From positions 4,451,501 through 4,515,500 of the forward strand of contig NZ_JARBAX010000001.1 of assembly GCF_028807635.1 (NCBI RefSeq): a stretch of DNA of 64,000 bases, written 5' to 3'. The position numbers and the translations under genes are program-made. The notes beneath the pieces are model-generated. The model saw nothing but the letters and a program-made list of their open reading frames with translations. It did not search any database and was not told the DNA's origin. This document shows, in pieces, positions 43,185 through 51,414 of the stretch. Within the stretch, counting starts at the first letter, position 1; every line of letters starts with the position of its first letter. This DNA comes from Streptomyces spiramyceticus (GTDB lineage: Bacteria > Actinomycetota > Actinomycetes > Streptomycetales > Streptomycetaceae).

Positions 43185-44207
43185 CTAGAAGTCGTCGTCG
43201 AAGGCGACCGAGCCCTCGACCGCGACCTGGTACGCCGACGGGCGGCGCTCGAAGAAGTTCGTCAGCTCCTGCACGCCCTGGAGCTCCATGAAGGAGAACG
43301 GGTTCTCCGAGCCGTACACCGGGGCGAAGCCGAGGCGCTCCAGGCGCTGGTCGGCGACGCACTGGAGGTACTCGCGCATCGACTCGGTGTTCATGCCGGG
43401 CAGGCCGTCACCGCACAGGTCGCGACCGAACTGGAGCTCCGCCTCGACGGCCTCCTTCAGCATGTCGGTGACCTGCTGCTGGAGGGCGTCGTCGAAGAGC
43501 TCCGGCTCCTCCTTGCGGACGGTGTCCACGACCTCGAACGCGAAGTTCATGTGCATCGTCTCGTCGCGGAACACCCAGTTGGTGCCGGTCGCCAGGCCGT
43601 GCAGCAGGCCGCGCGAGCGGAACCAGTAGACGTAGGCGAAGGCGCCGTAGAAGAACAGGCCCTCGATGCACGCCGCGAAGCAGATCAGGTTCAGCAGGAA
43701 GCGGCGGCGGTCGGCCTTCGTCTCCAGGCGGTCGATCTTCTCGACCGAGTCCATCCACTTGAAGCAGAACTGCGCCTTCTCGCGGATGGAGGGGATCTCC
43801 TCGACCGCGTCGAACGCCGCCGCGCGGTCGTCCGGGTCGGGCAGATAGGTGTCGAGCAGCGTCAAGTAGAACTGGACGTGCACGGCCTCCTCGAAGAGCT
43901 GGCGGGAGAGATACAGCCGCGCCTCGGGGGAGTTGATGTGCTTGTAGAGGGTCAGCACCAGGTTGTTGGAGACGATCGAGTCGCCCGTCGCGAAGAACGC
44001 GACCAGCCGGCCGATCATGTGCTGCTCACCGGGGGTGAGCTTGGCGAGGTCGGCGACGTCCGAGTGGAGGTCGACCTCCTCCACCGTCCAGGTGTTCTTG
44101 ATCGCGTCCCGGTAGCGCTCGTAGAAGTCCGGGTAGCGCATGGGGCGCAGGGTCAGCTCGAAGCCCGGGTCGAGAAGGTTTTTGGATGTAGCAGCCTTGT
44201 CACTCAT
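43185..44207 (-). CDS. nrdB: Class Ia ribonucleotide reductase small subunit NrdB
   Basis: 340 residues, ATG at 44207, 2 bp after the nrdA stop; a GTG at 44219 overlapping nrdA is an alternative. Ferritin-like fold with iron ligands and radical Tyr in FEEAVHVQFY (E, H and Tyr four residues after the His, as in E. coli E115-H118-Y122). A second ligand set lies in CIEGLFFYGAF and RDETMHMNFA. It supplies the tyrosyl radical to NrdA for dNTP synthesis. Co-transcribed with nrdA and therefore under the cobalamin riboswitch. Confidence 0.96.
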   Translation of the reverse strand: MSDKAATSKNLLDPGFELTLRPMRYPDFYERYRDAIKNTWTVEEVDLHSDVADLAKLTPGEQHMIGRLVAFFATGDSIVSNNLVLTLYKHINSPEARLYLSRQLFEEAVHVQFYLTLLDTYLPDPDDRAAAFDAVEEIPSIREKAQFCFKWMDSVEKIDRLETKADRRRFLLNLICFAACIEGLFFYGAFAYVYWFRSRGLLHGLATGTNWVFRDETMHMNFAFEVVDTVRKEEPELFDDALQQQVTDMLKEAVEAELQFGRDLCGDGLPGMNTESMREYLQCVADQRLERLGFAPVYGSENPFSFMELQGVQELTNFFERRPSAYQVAVEGSVAFDDDF

Positions 44208-44209
44208 GA

Positions 44210-46597
44210 TTACTGGCACGCCTCGCAGGACTCGGGGTTCTCAAGGGAGCAGGCGATCGCGTCCGCGTCGGGAGCCGGAGCCTGCTGTACGGGGATGGGG
44301 GCCGCGGCCGAGGCCGCGCGCGCGATGCGGGTCGCGGGGCGCGAGCGCAGGTAGTACGTCGTCTTCAGCCCCTTCTTCCAGGCGTACGCGTACATCGAGC
44401 TGAGCTTCCCGATGGTCGGCGTCTCCAGGAAGAGGTTGAGGGACTGCGACTGGTCGAGGTACGGCGTACGGGCCGCCGCCATGTCGATCAGTCCGCGCTG
44501 CGGGATCTCCCACGCGGTGCGGTACAGCGCTCGTACCTCGTCCGGGATCCAGCTGAAGCCCTGGACCGAGCCGCTGGCCTCGCGCAGCGCCTCGCGGGAC
44601 TGGGCGTCCCAGACGCCGAGCTTCTTCAGGTCCTCCACCAAGTAGGCGTTGACCTGGAGGAATTCACCGCTGAGCGTCTCGCGCTTGAAGAGGTTGGAGA
44701 CCTGCGGCTCGATGCACTCGTACACGCCCGCGATCGATGCGATGGTCGCGGTCGGCGCGATCGCGAGGAGCAGGGAGTTGCGCATTCCGGTCTTGGCGAT
44801 ACGGGCGCGCAGCGCGTCCCACCGCTCCGGCCAGGTCGTCTCGACGCCGTAGTGGTCGGGGTGCAGCACGCCGCGCGCGGCGCGGGTCTGGGACCAGGCG
44901 GGCAACGGTCCGTTGCGTTCGGCGAGGTCGCAGGAGGCCTCGTACGCGGCGAGCATGATCCGCTCGGCGATCTTCGTGGAGAGCGTCTTCGCTTCGGCGG
45001 AGTCGAAGGGCAGCCGCAGCTTGAAGAGGACATCCTGGAGGCCCATCGCACCCAGGCCCACCGGGCGCCAGCGGGAGTTGGAGCGGCCCGCCTGCTCGGT
45101 CGGGTAGAAGTTGATGTCGACGACGCGGTCGAGGAAGGTGACGGCGGTACGGACCGTCTCGTCCAGGCGCTCCCAGTCGATGTCGCCGGCCTCGGTGACG
45201 AACGAACCGAGGTTGACCGAACCGAGGTTGCAGACGGCCGTCTCGCCGTCGTCCGTGACCTCCAGGATCTCGGTGCAGAGGTTGGAGGAGTGGACGACGG
45301 AGCCGGGCTCGGCCGTCTGGTTGGCCGTACGGTTCGACGCGTCCTTGAAGGTCATCCAGCCGTTGCCGGTCTGGGCGAGGGTACGCATCATGCGGCCGTA
45401 CAGGTCACGGGCCGGGATCGTCTTGCGGGCCAGACCCGCCGCCTCGGCCTTGCGGTACGCGGCGTCGAACTCGTCGCCCCACAGGTCGACCAGCTCGGGC
45501 GCGTCCGACGGCGAGAACAGCGACCAGTCGGCGTCGGCGTCGACGCGGCGCATGAACTCGTCGGGGATCCAGTGCGCGAGGTTCAGGTTGTGCGTACGCC
45601 GGGCGTCCTCACCGGTGTTGTCGCGGAGCTCCAGGAACTCCTCGATGTCCGCGTGCCAGGTCTCCAGGTACACGGCGGCGGCGCCCTTGCGCCTGCCGCC
45701 CTGGTTGACCGCCGCGACCGAGGCGTCGAGCGTCTTCAGGAACGGCACGATGCCGTTGGAGTGCCCGTTCGTGCCGCGGATCAGCGAACCGCGGGCGCGG
45801 ATGCGGGAGTACGCGAGGCCGATGCCGCCCGCGTGCTTCGACAGGCGCGCGACCTGGTGGTAGCGGTCGTAGATCGAGTCGAGCTCGTCCTGCGGCGAGT
45901 CCAGCAGGTAGCAGGAGGACATCTGCGGGTGCCGGGTGCCGGAGTTGAAGAGCGTCGGGGAGGACGGGAGGTAGTCGAGGCGGCTCATCAGCCGGTAGAG
46001 GGAGGCGACTTCGTCGACGGCCGGGGCGGAGTCGTTCTCGGCGAGGCCGGACGCGACGCGCAGCATGAAGTGCTGCGGAGTCTCGATGACCTGGCGCGTG
46101 ATCGGGTGGCGCAGCAGGTAACGGCTGTAGACCGTGCGCAGGCCGAAGTAGCCGAAGCGGTCGTCGGCAGTGGGGTCGATCAGCGCGTCGAGGCGAGCGG
46201 CGTGGGTGGCGACGAAGGCGGCCGTACGGTCCGCGATGAGGCCCTCGCGGTGGCCCACGGAGACCGACTCCGAGAAGGTACGGACGCCCTGCGTCGCCGC
46301 CTCGTCGCGGATCGTGCGGGTGAGCAGCCGGGCCGCGAGCCGCGAGTACGCCGGGTCCTCGGAGATGAGACCGGCGGCGGCGTCGGTGGCGAGCCCCCGC
46401 AACTCGGCCGCGTCGGAACCGGCGTTCCGGCCGCGCAGGGCCGCGGCGGCGACCTTGCCCGGGTCGGTGTCGGGAAGGTCGGCGGTGAGGTCGGTCAGGG
46501 TCCGCAGAAGTACGGTCCCGGGTCCGTCGGACGACTCCGTGGCGGTAGCCGTGGCAGTTGCTGTGGCAGATGCCGGATCGGCTGGCGCGATGGTCAC
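44210..46597 (-). CDS. nrdA: Class Ia ribonucleotide reductase large subunit NrdA
   Basis: 795 residues, GTG at 46597 after GAGGGAG; the longer open frame upstream runs through the riboswitch and is not coding. A short TATATATA-type Ala/Thr linker near residues 10-20 precedes the NrdA N-terminal domain. Active-site motifs: SSCYLLDSP (first cysteine of the disulfide pair) and SSNLCTEILEV (Asn, radical Cys, Glu). The C-terminal shuttle cysteines are in ESCEACQ. Class Ia enzymes need oxygen for NrdB. Streptomycetes also carry a B12-dependent class II enzyme, which explains repression of this operon by cobalamin. Confidence 0.95.
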   Translation of the reverse strand: MTIAPADPASATATATATATESSDGPGTVLLRTLTDLTADLPDTDPGKVAAAALRGRNAGSDAAELRGLATDAAAGLISEDPAYSRLAARLLTRTIRDEAATQGVRTFSESVSVGHREGLIADRTAAFVATHAARLDALIDPTADDRFGYFGLRTVYSRYLLRHPITRQVIETPQHFMLRVASGLAENDSAPAVDEVASLYRLMSRLDYLPSSPTLFNSGTRHPQMSSCYLLDSPQDELDSIYDRYHQVARLSKHAGGIGLAYSRIRARGSLIRGTNGHSNGIVPFLKTLDASVAAVNQGGRRKGAAAVYLETWHADIEEFLELRDNTGEDARRTHNLNLAHWIPDEFMRRVDADADWSLFSPSDAPELVDLWGDEFDAAYRKAEAAGLARKTIPARDLYGRMMRTLAQTGNGWMTFKDASNRTANQTAEPGSVVHSSNLCTEILEVTDDGETAVCNLGSVNLGSFVTEAGDIDWERLDETVRTAVTFLDRVVDINFYPTEQAGRSNSRWRPVGLGAMGLQDVLFKLRLPFDSAEAKTLSTKIAERIMLAAYEASCDLAERNGPLPAWSQTRAARGVLHPDHYGVETTWPERWDALRARIAKTGMRNSLLLAIAPTATIASIAGVYECIEPQVSNLFKRETLSGEFLQVNAYLVEDLKKLGVWDAQSREALREASGSVQGFSWIPDEVRALYRTAWEIPQRGLIDMAAARTPYLDQSQSLNLFLETPTIGKLSSMYAYAWKKGLKTTYYLRSRPATRIARAASAAAPIPVQQAPAPDADAIACSLENPESCEACQ

Positions 46598-46725
46598 GGG
46601 GTGCTCTCCCTCGCTCGGCTCGGGGCCGACGGGGGAGGGGGTGGGGGCGTACGGGCGCACGACACCCTTGAAGGGCGGTACATCACGTAGCGTCCACCGG
46701 CCCAACCGCGAGGCCCGGCGTGTCG

Positions 46726-46850
46726 GCATCCGGTTCGGTCGAGCCGGATGCGCCGTCGGCAGGTGGTCGGACTCCTGGGTGCGCGAAAGCACACCGATCA
46801 CACCGTTGCGGGACAGTTCCGGATTCGCACCGGATTCCCCTGCGGCGACA
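46726..46850 (-). promoter_or_regulatory. Cobalamin (B12) riboswitch in the nrdA leader
   Basis: On the minus strand the conserved core GGTGCGAATCCGG (about 46822-46834) is followed by AACTGTCCCGCAACGGT. The B12 box CCAGGAGTCCGACCACCTGCC lies at about 46759-46779. P1 pairs 46751-46754 with 46844-46847 and P2 pairs 46759-46763 with 46839-46843, so the aptamer is compact at about 100 nt. An 8-bp hairpin (46726-46733/46744-46751) right after P1 is a candidate expression platform. The ribosome site of nrdA is about 130 nt further on. B12 is expected to repress nrdAB. Confidence 0.92.
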
Positions 46851-47033
46851 GCGAGGTTGAGCATACATGTGGGGGCGGTTGGATGAGGCACCCCCCAGAT
46901 GTTGTGTCGGTGCGGGTGGTGGGCCCTGCGGGAACCGGTCCCCTGCTGGCCCTTGCGGCAGTTGGGAGGAGCCCCCGCAGGACCCGTACGCCCCTCGGGC
47001 GTGTTGTGTCTCAGTCGACGGACGGGCGCGATC

Positions 47034-47324
47034 TCATATCTGGCTCTCCATCCGCTCGACCGCGTTCTTGGCCTCCACGAGGTCGGCGCCCGTGATCTCG
47101 CGGTAGAGCTTGATCGCCGGAATCTTCTTCCCGTCCCGCAGGAGCGTGTTGACCCGGTCCAGTTCGGGATCGGCCTCCTGGATGCCCAACTGGCCGAGGA
47201 TGAGATCGATCTTGCGCTCAAGGCGGGCGACGTTGCGGGTGGTTCGTTTGATCCGGCCATCGGTGATCGAGCCCACCAGCACGATGACGATGAGGAGGGC
47301 GAGGAACAACATCTCCGTATTCAT
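47034..47324 (-). CDS. Membrane-anchored ribosomal L7/L12 C-terminal-like protein
   Basis: 96 residues. Residues 4-22 (EMLFLALLIVIVLVGSI) form one transmembrane helix, followed by a helical segment. Residues 55-96 (VNTLLRDGKKIPAIKLYREITGADLVEAKNAVERM) match the ribosomal protein L7/L12 C-terminal domain, which binds translation factors. The ribosome-anchoring N-terminal domain of true L7/L12 is absent, so this is not a ribosomal protein. Function is unknown; possible binding of translation GTPases at the membrane is speculation. It lies between nrdA and ybdD on the same strand. Confidence 0.82.
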   Translation of the reverse strand: MNTEMLFLALLIVIVLVGSITDGRIKRTTRNVARLERKIDLILGQLGIQEADPELDRVNTLLRDGKKIPAIKLYREITGADLVEAKNAVERMESQI

Positions 47325-47356
47325 GATCCGCGATCCTAGTGAGCGCGGGTACAGCG

Positions 47357-47393
47357 ACGGGCCGCCGCATCCCCGGGGGATGCGGCGGCCCGT
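47357..47393 (-). terminator. Hairpin terminator after ybdD
   Basis: Inverted repeat with arms 47357-47374 and 47376-47393; after allowing a 4-5 nt loop, about 16 bp of stem remain. It ends the cstA-ybdD transcript and lies before the L7/L12-like gene. Confidence 0.78.
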
Positions 47394-47417
47394 ACAACTG
47401 CCGGTCGTGCCACTGGC

Positions 47418-47621
47418 TCAGCAGCAGCGGAAGCCCTCGCGGGGGTCTGCCTCGCGGGCGTCCGTGCGGCTGCGCTCGAAGTCCCGGCGGGTCATGACCG
47501 GGGCCCCGGGGTCGTGGGAACGGGCGTGCGCGACATAGCGGTCGTACGCCGACTCGCCCGTCAGCTCGCGGACGTACCAGCGGATCCGGCCCGCCGCCCG
47601 GCGCACGTCCGTGAGGGTCAT
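47418..47621 (-). CDS. YbdD/YjiX family small protein
   Basis: 67 residues, ATG overlapping the cstA stop (ATGA). It has the YbdD-family motifs GRIRWYVRELTGESAYDRYV and PVMTRRDFERSRTDARE, and ends in Cys-Cys. These small soluble proteins are always paired with CstA/BtsT pyruvate or peptide transporters and are needed for transport in Enterobacteria. Coupled translation here fits a 1:1 complex. Confidence 0.9.
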   Translation of the reverse strand: MTLTDVRRAAGRIRWYVRELTGESAYDRYVAHARSHDPGAPVMTRRDFERSRTDAREADPREGFRCC

Positions 47622-49861
47622 TCCGGCGTTCCTGTTCCGACTGTCTCCGTCCCGACTGTCCCCGTACCGACGGGCTCGGCTTCCTTGCGGATGCCGCCCT
47701 CCGGGCCGAGGCCTGCCGCCACGAGCTCCGCCTTCTCTTCCTTGGTCGCGATGATCGACGCGGGCGCGACGAGCCGCGACTCGACGAACGGAGCCTCGCT
47801 GAGCGTGGCGCTCGCGGGGTTGCGGACCGCCTTGACGCACACCCTGGCCGCGTCGACGAGCACCACCACGATGAGGATCGCGAAGAGCGCGCACAGCACG
47901 CCGTCGACCGTGGAGTTGGTGACGACGGTGTGCATGTCGTCGAGGCTCTTGGCGGGCGGCAGCACCTGGCCGGCGTCGATGCCCGCCTGGTACTTGTCGC
48001 GCTGGGCGAAGAAGCCGACCTTCACGTCGTCCGAGAAGATCTTCTGCCAGCTCGCGGTGAGCGTGACCGCGGCGTCCCAGGCGAGCGGGACGGCGGTGAC
48101 CCATGCCCACTTCAGCCGCCCGGACTTGACGAGCAGTGTGGTGCAGACGGCGAGCGCGACGGCGGCGAGGAGCTGGTTGGCGATGCCGAACAGCGGGAAG
48201 AGCTGGTTGATGCCGCCCAGTGGGTCGTGCACGCCGACCCACAGGAAGTAGCCCCAGCCGCCGACGACGACAGCGCTGGCGAACCAGACACCCGGCTTCC
48301 AGCTGACCTGGCGGAACGGCTTGTAGACGTTGCCGAGCATGTCCTGGAGCATGAAGCGGCCGACGCGGGTGCCTGCGTCCACCGTGGTGAGGATGAACAG
48401 CGCCTCGAACATGATCGCGAAGTGGTACCAGAACGCCTTCATCCCGGCGCCGCCGATGACCGCCGAGAAGATCTCCGACATGCCGAGCGCAAAGGTCGGC
48501 GCACCACCGGTGCGCGACAGGAGGCTCTGCTCCTCGACATCCGCCGCCGCCTTGGCCAGCGCGTCGGGGGAGATGGAGAACCCGAGGTTGGTCACCGCTT
48601 CGGACGCGGCCTGGACGTTGTCGCCGATCACACCGGCGGGCGAGTTGATCGCGAAGTACAGGCCCGGGTCGATGATGCAGGCGGTGATCATCGCCATGAC
48701 CGCGACGAACGACTCGGTCAGCATGGCGCCGTAACCGATCATCCGGATCTGCGTCTCCTTCTGGACCATCTTCGGGGTGGTGCCCGAAGAGACCAGGGAG
48801 TGGAAGCCGGAGAGGGCGCCGCAGGCGATGGTGATGAAGACGAACGGGAACATCGAGCCGGCGAAGACCGGGCCGGTGCCGCTGGTCGCGAAGTCGGTGA
48901 CGGCGTCCATCTTCAGCGTCGGCAGGGCGATGAAGACGCCGAGAGCCAGCAGCCCGATCGTGCCGATCTTCATGAACGTCGAGAGGTAGTCGCGCGGGGC
49001 CAGGAGCAGCCACACCGGCAGCACCGAGGCGAGGAAGCCGTACACGATCATCCAGATGACGAGCGTGCCCGGCTCCAGCGTGAAGGTGTCCGCCCACGAC
49101 GACTCCGCGACCCAGCCGCCCGCGACGATCGCGAGCAGCAGCAGCGATACGCCGATGAGCGACACCTCGCTGACCCGGCCGGGACGCAGAATGCGCAGAT
49201 ATACGCCCATGAAGAGCGCGATCGGGATCGTCATGCCGATGGAGAAGACGCCCCACGGCGAGTGCGCGAGGGCGTTCACGATGACCAGCGCGAGCACCGC
49301 GAGCAGGATGATCATGATGGCGAAGACGGCGATCAGCGCGGCCGCGCCGCCGAAGGGCCCGATCTCGTCACGTGCCATCTGGCCGAGCGAACGGCCGTTG
49401 CGGCGCGTGGAGAAGAACAGCGTCACCATGTCCTGGACGGCGCCGGCGAAGATGACGCCGACGATGATCCAGATCGTGCCGGGCAGGTAGCCCATCTGCG
49501 CGGCGAGCACGGGCCCGACCAGCGGCCCGGCGCCCGCGATCGCGGCGAAGTGGTGCCCGAACAGCACGCGCCGGTCGGTGGGGTGGAAGTCGACGCCGTT
49601 GTCGAGCCGCTCGGCGGGAGTGGCCCGGTTCTTGTCGACCTTCAGGACGCGGTTGGCGATGAAGCGCGAGTAGAAGCGGTACGCGATGGCGTACGAGCCG
49701 AGGGCCGCCGCCAGCATCCAGGCTGCGGAGACCTCTTCGCCCCTGGAGAGCGCGAGGACGGACCAGCCGATCGCTCCGACGAGGGCCACCGTGGCCCATA
49801 TGGCTATGGACTTCGGGGACAGTGCCCGTTGCCTCTCGGGTGGAGGTGTCGATTCCGGCAT
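47618..49861 (-). CDS. cstA: CstA/BtsT-family carbon-starvation transporter
   Basis: 747 residues with about 16 transmembrane helices. Family motifs include GHHFAAIAGAGPLVGPVLAAQMGYLPG, the signature loop near residue 90, and SSGTTPKMVQKETQIRMIGYG. An extended acidic C-terminal tail is cytoplasmic. CstA/BtsT proteins import pyruvate or small peptides with a proton or sodium gradient and are induced when carbon is short. The small YbdD protein is coupled downstream. No amino-sugar regulatory site is visible upstream, though dasR is the next gene on this side. Confidence 0.92.
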   Translation of the reverse strand: MPESTPPPERQRALSPKSIAIWATVALVGAIGWSVLALSRGEEVSAAWMLAAALGSYAIAYRFYSRFIANRVLKVDKNRATPAERLDNGVDFHPTDRRVLFGHHFAAIAGAGPLVGPVLAAQMGYLPGTIWIIVGVIFAGAVQDMVTLFFSTRRNGRSLGQMARDEIGPFGGAAALIAVFAIMIILLAVLALVIVNALAHSPWGVFSIGMTIPIALFMGVYLRILRPGRVSEVSLIGVSLLLLAIVAGGWVAESSWADTFTLEPGTLVIWMIVYGFLASVLPVWLLLAPRDYLSTFMKIGTIGLLALGVFIALPTLKMDAVTDFATSGTGPVFAGSMFPFVFITIACGALSGFHSLVSSGTTPKMVQKETQIRMIGYGAMLTESFVAVMAMITACIIDPGLYFAINSPAGVIGDNVQAASEAVTNLGFSISPDALAKAAADVEEQSLLSRTGGAPTFALGMSEIFSAVIGGAGMKAFWYHFAIMFEALFILTTVDAGTRVGRFMLQDMLGNVYKPFRQVSWKPGVWFASAVVVGGWGYFLWVGVHDPLGGINQLFPLFGIANQLLAAVALAVCTTLLVKSGRLKWAWVTAVPLAWDAAVTLTASWQKIFSDDVKVGFFAQRDKYQAGIDAGQVLPPAKSLDDMHTVVTNSTVDGVLCALFAILIVVVLVDAARVCVKAVRNPASATLSEAPFVESRLVAPASIIATKEEKAELVAAGLGPEGGIRKEAEPVGTGTVGTETVGTGTPE

Positions 49862-50000
49862 GACGATCCGTCCCCTCGCGCGATCTTCCTCGTAATGTGC
49901 GCGAAATCTAGGCGCTGTGACCGCCGTCCGTAACCCCCCGTCCGCATATCGGTACGGACACAGTGGCGTCGCCGCAGGTCACGGGAGGTTCGGCGTCAGT

Positions 50001-50037
50001 CCGTCAGTCCGTCTCCGGCCGCTTCAGGTTGGCCACG
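50001..50037. repeat. 37-bp direct repeat, copy of the dasR 3' end (left)
   Basis: Identical to 50316-50352, which covers the last codons and stop of dasR. This copy lies outside any gene, 42 bp from the left terminal repeat of the inserted element, and is followed by a CCGGGGG-CAA-CCCCCGG hairpin (50049-50065). Confidence 0.85.
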
Positions 50038-50078
50038 CTGTGCTGTCCCGGGGGCAACCCCCGGACCCCCGGCCGCTC

Positions 50079-50308
50079 CTAGGGCGTGTCCGGCGGATCA
50101 TGCCTGGGCCGCGGGGCCTGGCACGCACATCTGCGGCGTTGTCGTCAGTCGCTGACTCCCCCAAGTTCTCGACTGCGCTCGAACAGGGGGGACCCCCATC
50201 GCGTCGACTCCCTCCTCCGCCTTGCAGCTGCACGCACCAGGCCCCGCTCACCAGCACTGAGAACGCGCCGCACCCTGAAGTCGTCCTGATCCGCCGGACA
50301 CGCCCTAG
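50079..50308. mobile_element. MITE-like element with 22-bp perfect terminal inverted repeats
   Basis: 230 bp bounded by perfect inverted repeats at 50079-50100 and 50287-50308, each beginning CTAGGGCGTGTCCGGCGGAT. No transposase is encoded inside. The outer CTAG at each end may include a short target duplication. The interior has a CCCCC/GGGGG hairpin with a GTTCTCGA/TCGAAC core. The terminal and inner sequences resemble dispersed repeats seen in many Streptomyces genomes next to IS5-like transposases, from memory. It separates cstA from dasR. Confidence 0.82.
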
Positions 50309-50315
50309 GCCGGCG

Positions 50316-50352
50316 CCGTCAGTCCGTCTCCGGCCGCTTCAGGTTGGCCACG
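50316..50352. repeat. 37-bp direct repeat at the dasR 3' end (right)
   Basis: Coding copy of the repeat at 50001-50037; it contains the dasR stop codon (50319-50321). Confidence 0.85.
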
Positions 50353-51086
50353 AACTTGTAGCGGTCGCCCCGGTAGACAGAGCGCACCCACTCCACCGGA
50401 TCGCCGTTCCCGTCGATCGAGTGCCGGGAGAGCATCAGCATCGGCAGGCCCACGTCCGTACCGAGCAGCCCGGCCTCGCGCGGCGTGGCGAGCGAGGTCT
50501 CGATGGTCTCCTCGGCCTCGGCGAGCCGTACGTCGTACACCTCGGCCAAGGCGGTGTAGAGCGAGGTGTACTTGACGAGCGAGCGGCGCAGCGCGGGGAA
50601 GCGCTTCGCCGACAGATGCGTCGTCTCGATGGCCATCGGCTCGCCGCTCGCCAGCCGCAGGCGCTCGATGCGCAGGACGCGGCCGCCCGGGCTGATGTCG
50701 AGCAGCCCGGCGAGCGTGTCGTCGGCTGTCACGTACCCGATGTCGAGGAGCTGGGACGTGGGCTCCAGGCCCTGTGCCCGCATGTCCTCGGTGTACGAGG
50801 TGAGTTGGAGGGCCTGCGAGACCTTGGGCTTGGCCACGAAGGTGCCCTTGCCCTGGATCCGTTCGAGACGGCCCTCGACGACCAGTTCCTGCAGCGCCTG
50901 GCGCACGGTCGTGCGTGACGTGTCGAACTCGGCTGCCAGGGTCCGCTCCGGCGGCACCGGCGTACCCGGCGGCAGCGTTTCCGTCATATCCAGCAAATGC
51001 CGCTTTAGCCGGTAGTACTTGGGTACGCGCGCCGTGCGAGTCGCCGGCCCGCCCTCGGCTTCTGTGCCGCCCCCGTCCGTGGCCAT
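50319..51086 (-). CDS. dasR: GntR/HutC-family regulator DasR
   Basis: 255 residues, ATG at 51086. GntR winged helix ([53 protein letters not shown]) and a HutC/UTRA ligand domain ([59 protein letters not shown]). DasR is the global regulator of N-acetylglucosamine use, chitin degradation, development and antibiotics in Streptomyces, and its affinity for DNA is lowered by glucosamine-6-phosphate. It is divergent from dasA, with two dre-like sites between the genes. The last codons are duplicated at 50001-50037. Confidence 0.96.
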   Translation of the reverse strand: MATDGGGTEAEGGPATRTARVPKYYRLKRHLLDMTETLPPGTPVPPERTLAAEFDTSRTTVRQALQELVVEGRLERIQGKGTFVAKPKVSQALQLTSYTEDMRAQGLEPTSQLLDIGYVTADDTLAGLLDISPGGRVLRIERLRLASGEPMAIETTHLSAKRFPALRRSLVKYTSLYTALAEVYDVRLAEAEETIETSLATPREAGLLGTDVGLPMLMLSRHSIDGNGDPVEWVRSVYRGDRYKFVANLKRPETD

Positions 51087-51243
51087 GACCCGCCTTCCCG
51101 ACTTCTGTGCTGCTGCCGTCACCGGCTCCTCCGACTGTCGCGGCTCACATGGTGGCACGGCCTCGTCACGGGACGTCGCCCTTACTCAGGTGTCGGTCCG
51201 ATAACGGACGCGAGTGCCCTTCTTATACACCCTTGACACCCCT

Positions 51244-51259
51244 AAAGGTCTAGGCCAAG
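51244..51259. promoter_or_regulatory. DasR site (dre-like), first copy upstream of dasA
   Basis: AAAGGTCTAGGCCAAG matches the dre consensus ACTGGTCTAGACCAGT in 11 of 16 positions, including the GGTCTA and CCA cores. It lies between the divergent dasR and dasA genes. Confidence 0.7.
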
Positions 51260-51267
51260 CTCCCGGT

Positions 51268-51283
51268 ACTGGTCTAAACCATT
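51268..51283. promoter_or_regulatory. DasR site (dre), second copy upstream of dasA
   Basis: ACTGGTCTAAACCATT matches the dre consensus in 14 of 16 positions. Eight bp after site one, so both may be bound together. A further half-site, AGACCAGGT (51286-51294), follows. Confidence 0.88.
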
Positions 51284-51414
51284 AAAGACCAGGTCCCAGC
51301 CCCACGGGCAGGCCCCTGTGCAGCGACTCCAGTTTCAGGAGTGATGCGACAGGAGCGATACGACGCAACTCCCGGGCGGTGTGGGGATTCTCTTGCATCC
51401 CTGAGGAGGGTGGC

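Noticed and set aside
46598..47260. Upstream extension of nrdA to 1016 residues
   Set aside because: The extension overlaps the L7/L12-like gene and the riboswitch; GTG 46597 has a ribosome site.
47930..49933. 667-codon plus-strand open frame opposite cstA
   Set aside because: Arg/Asp/His-rich shadow; cstA on the other strand has 16 helices and family motifs.
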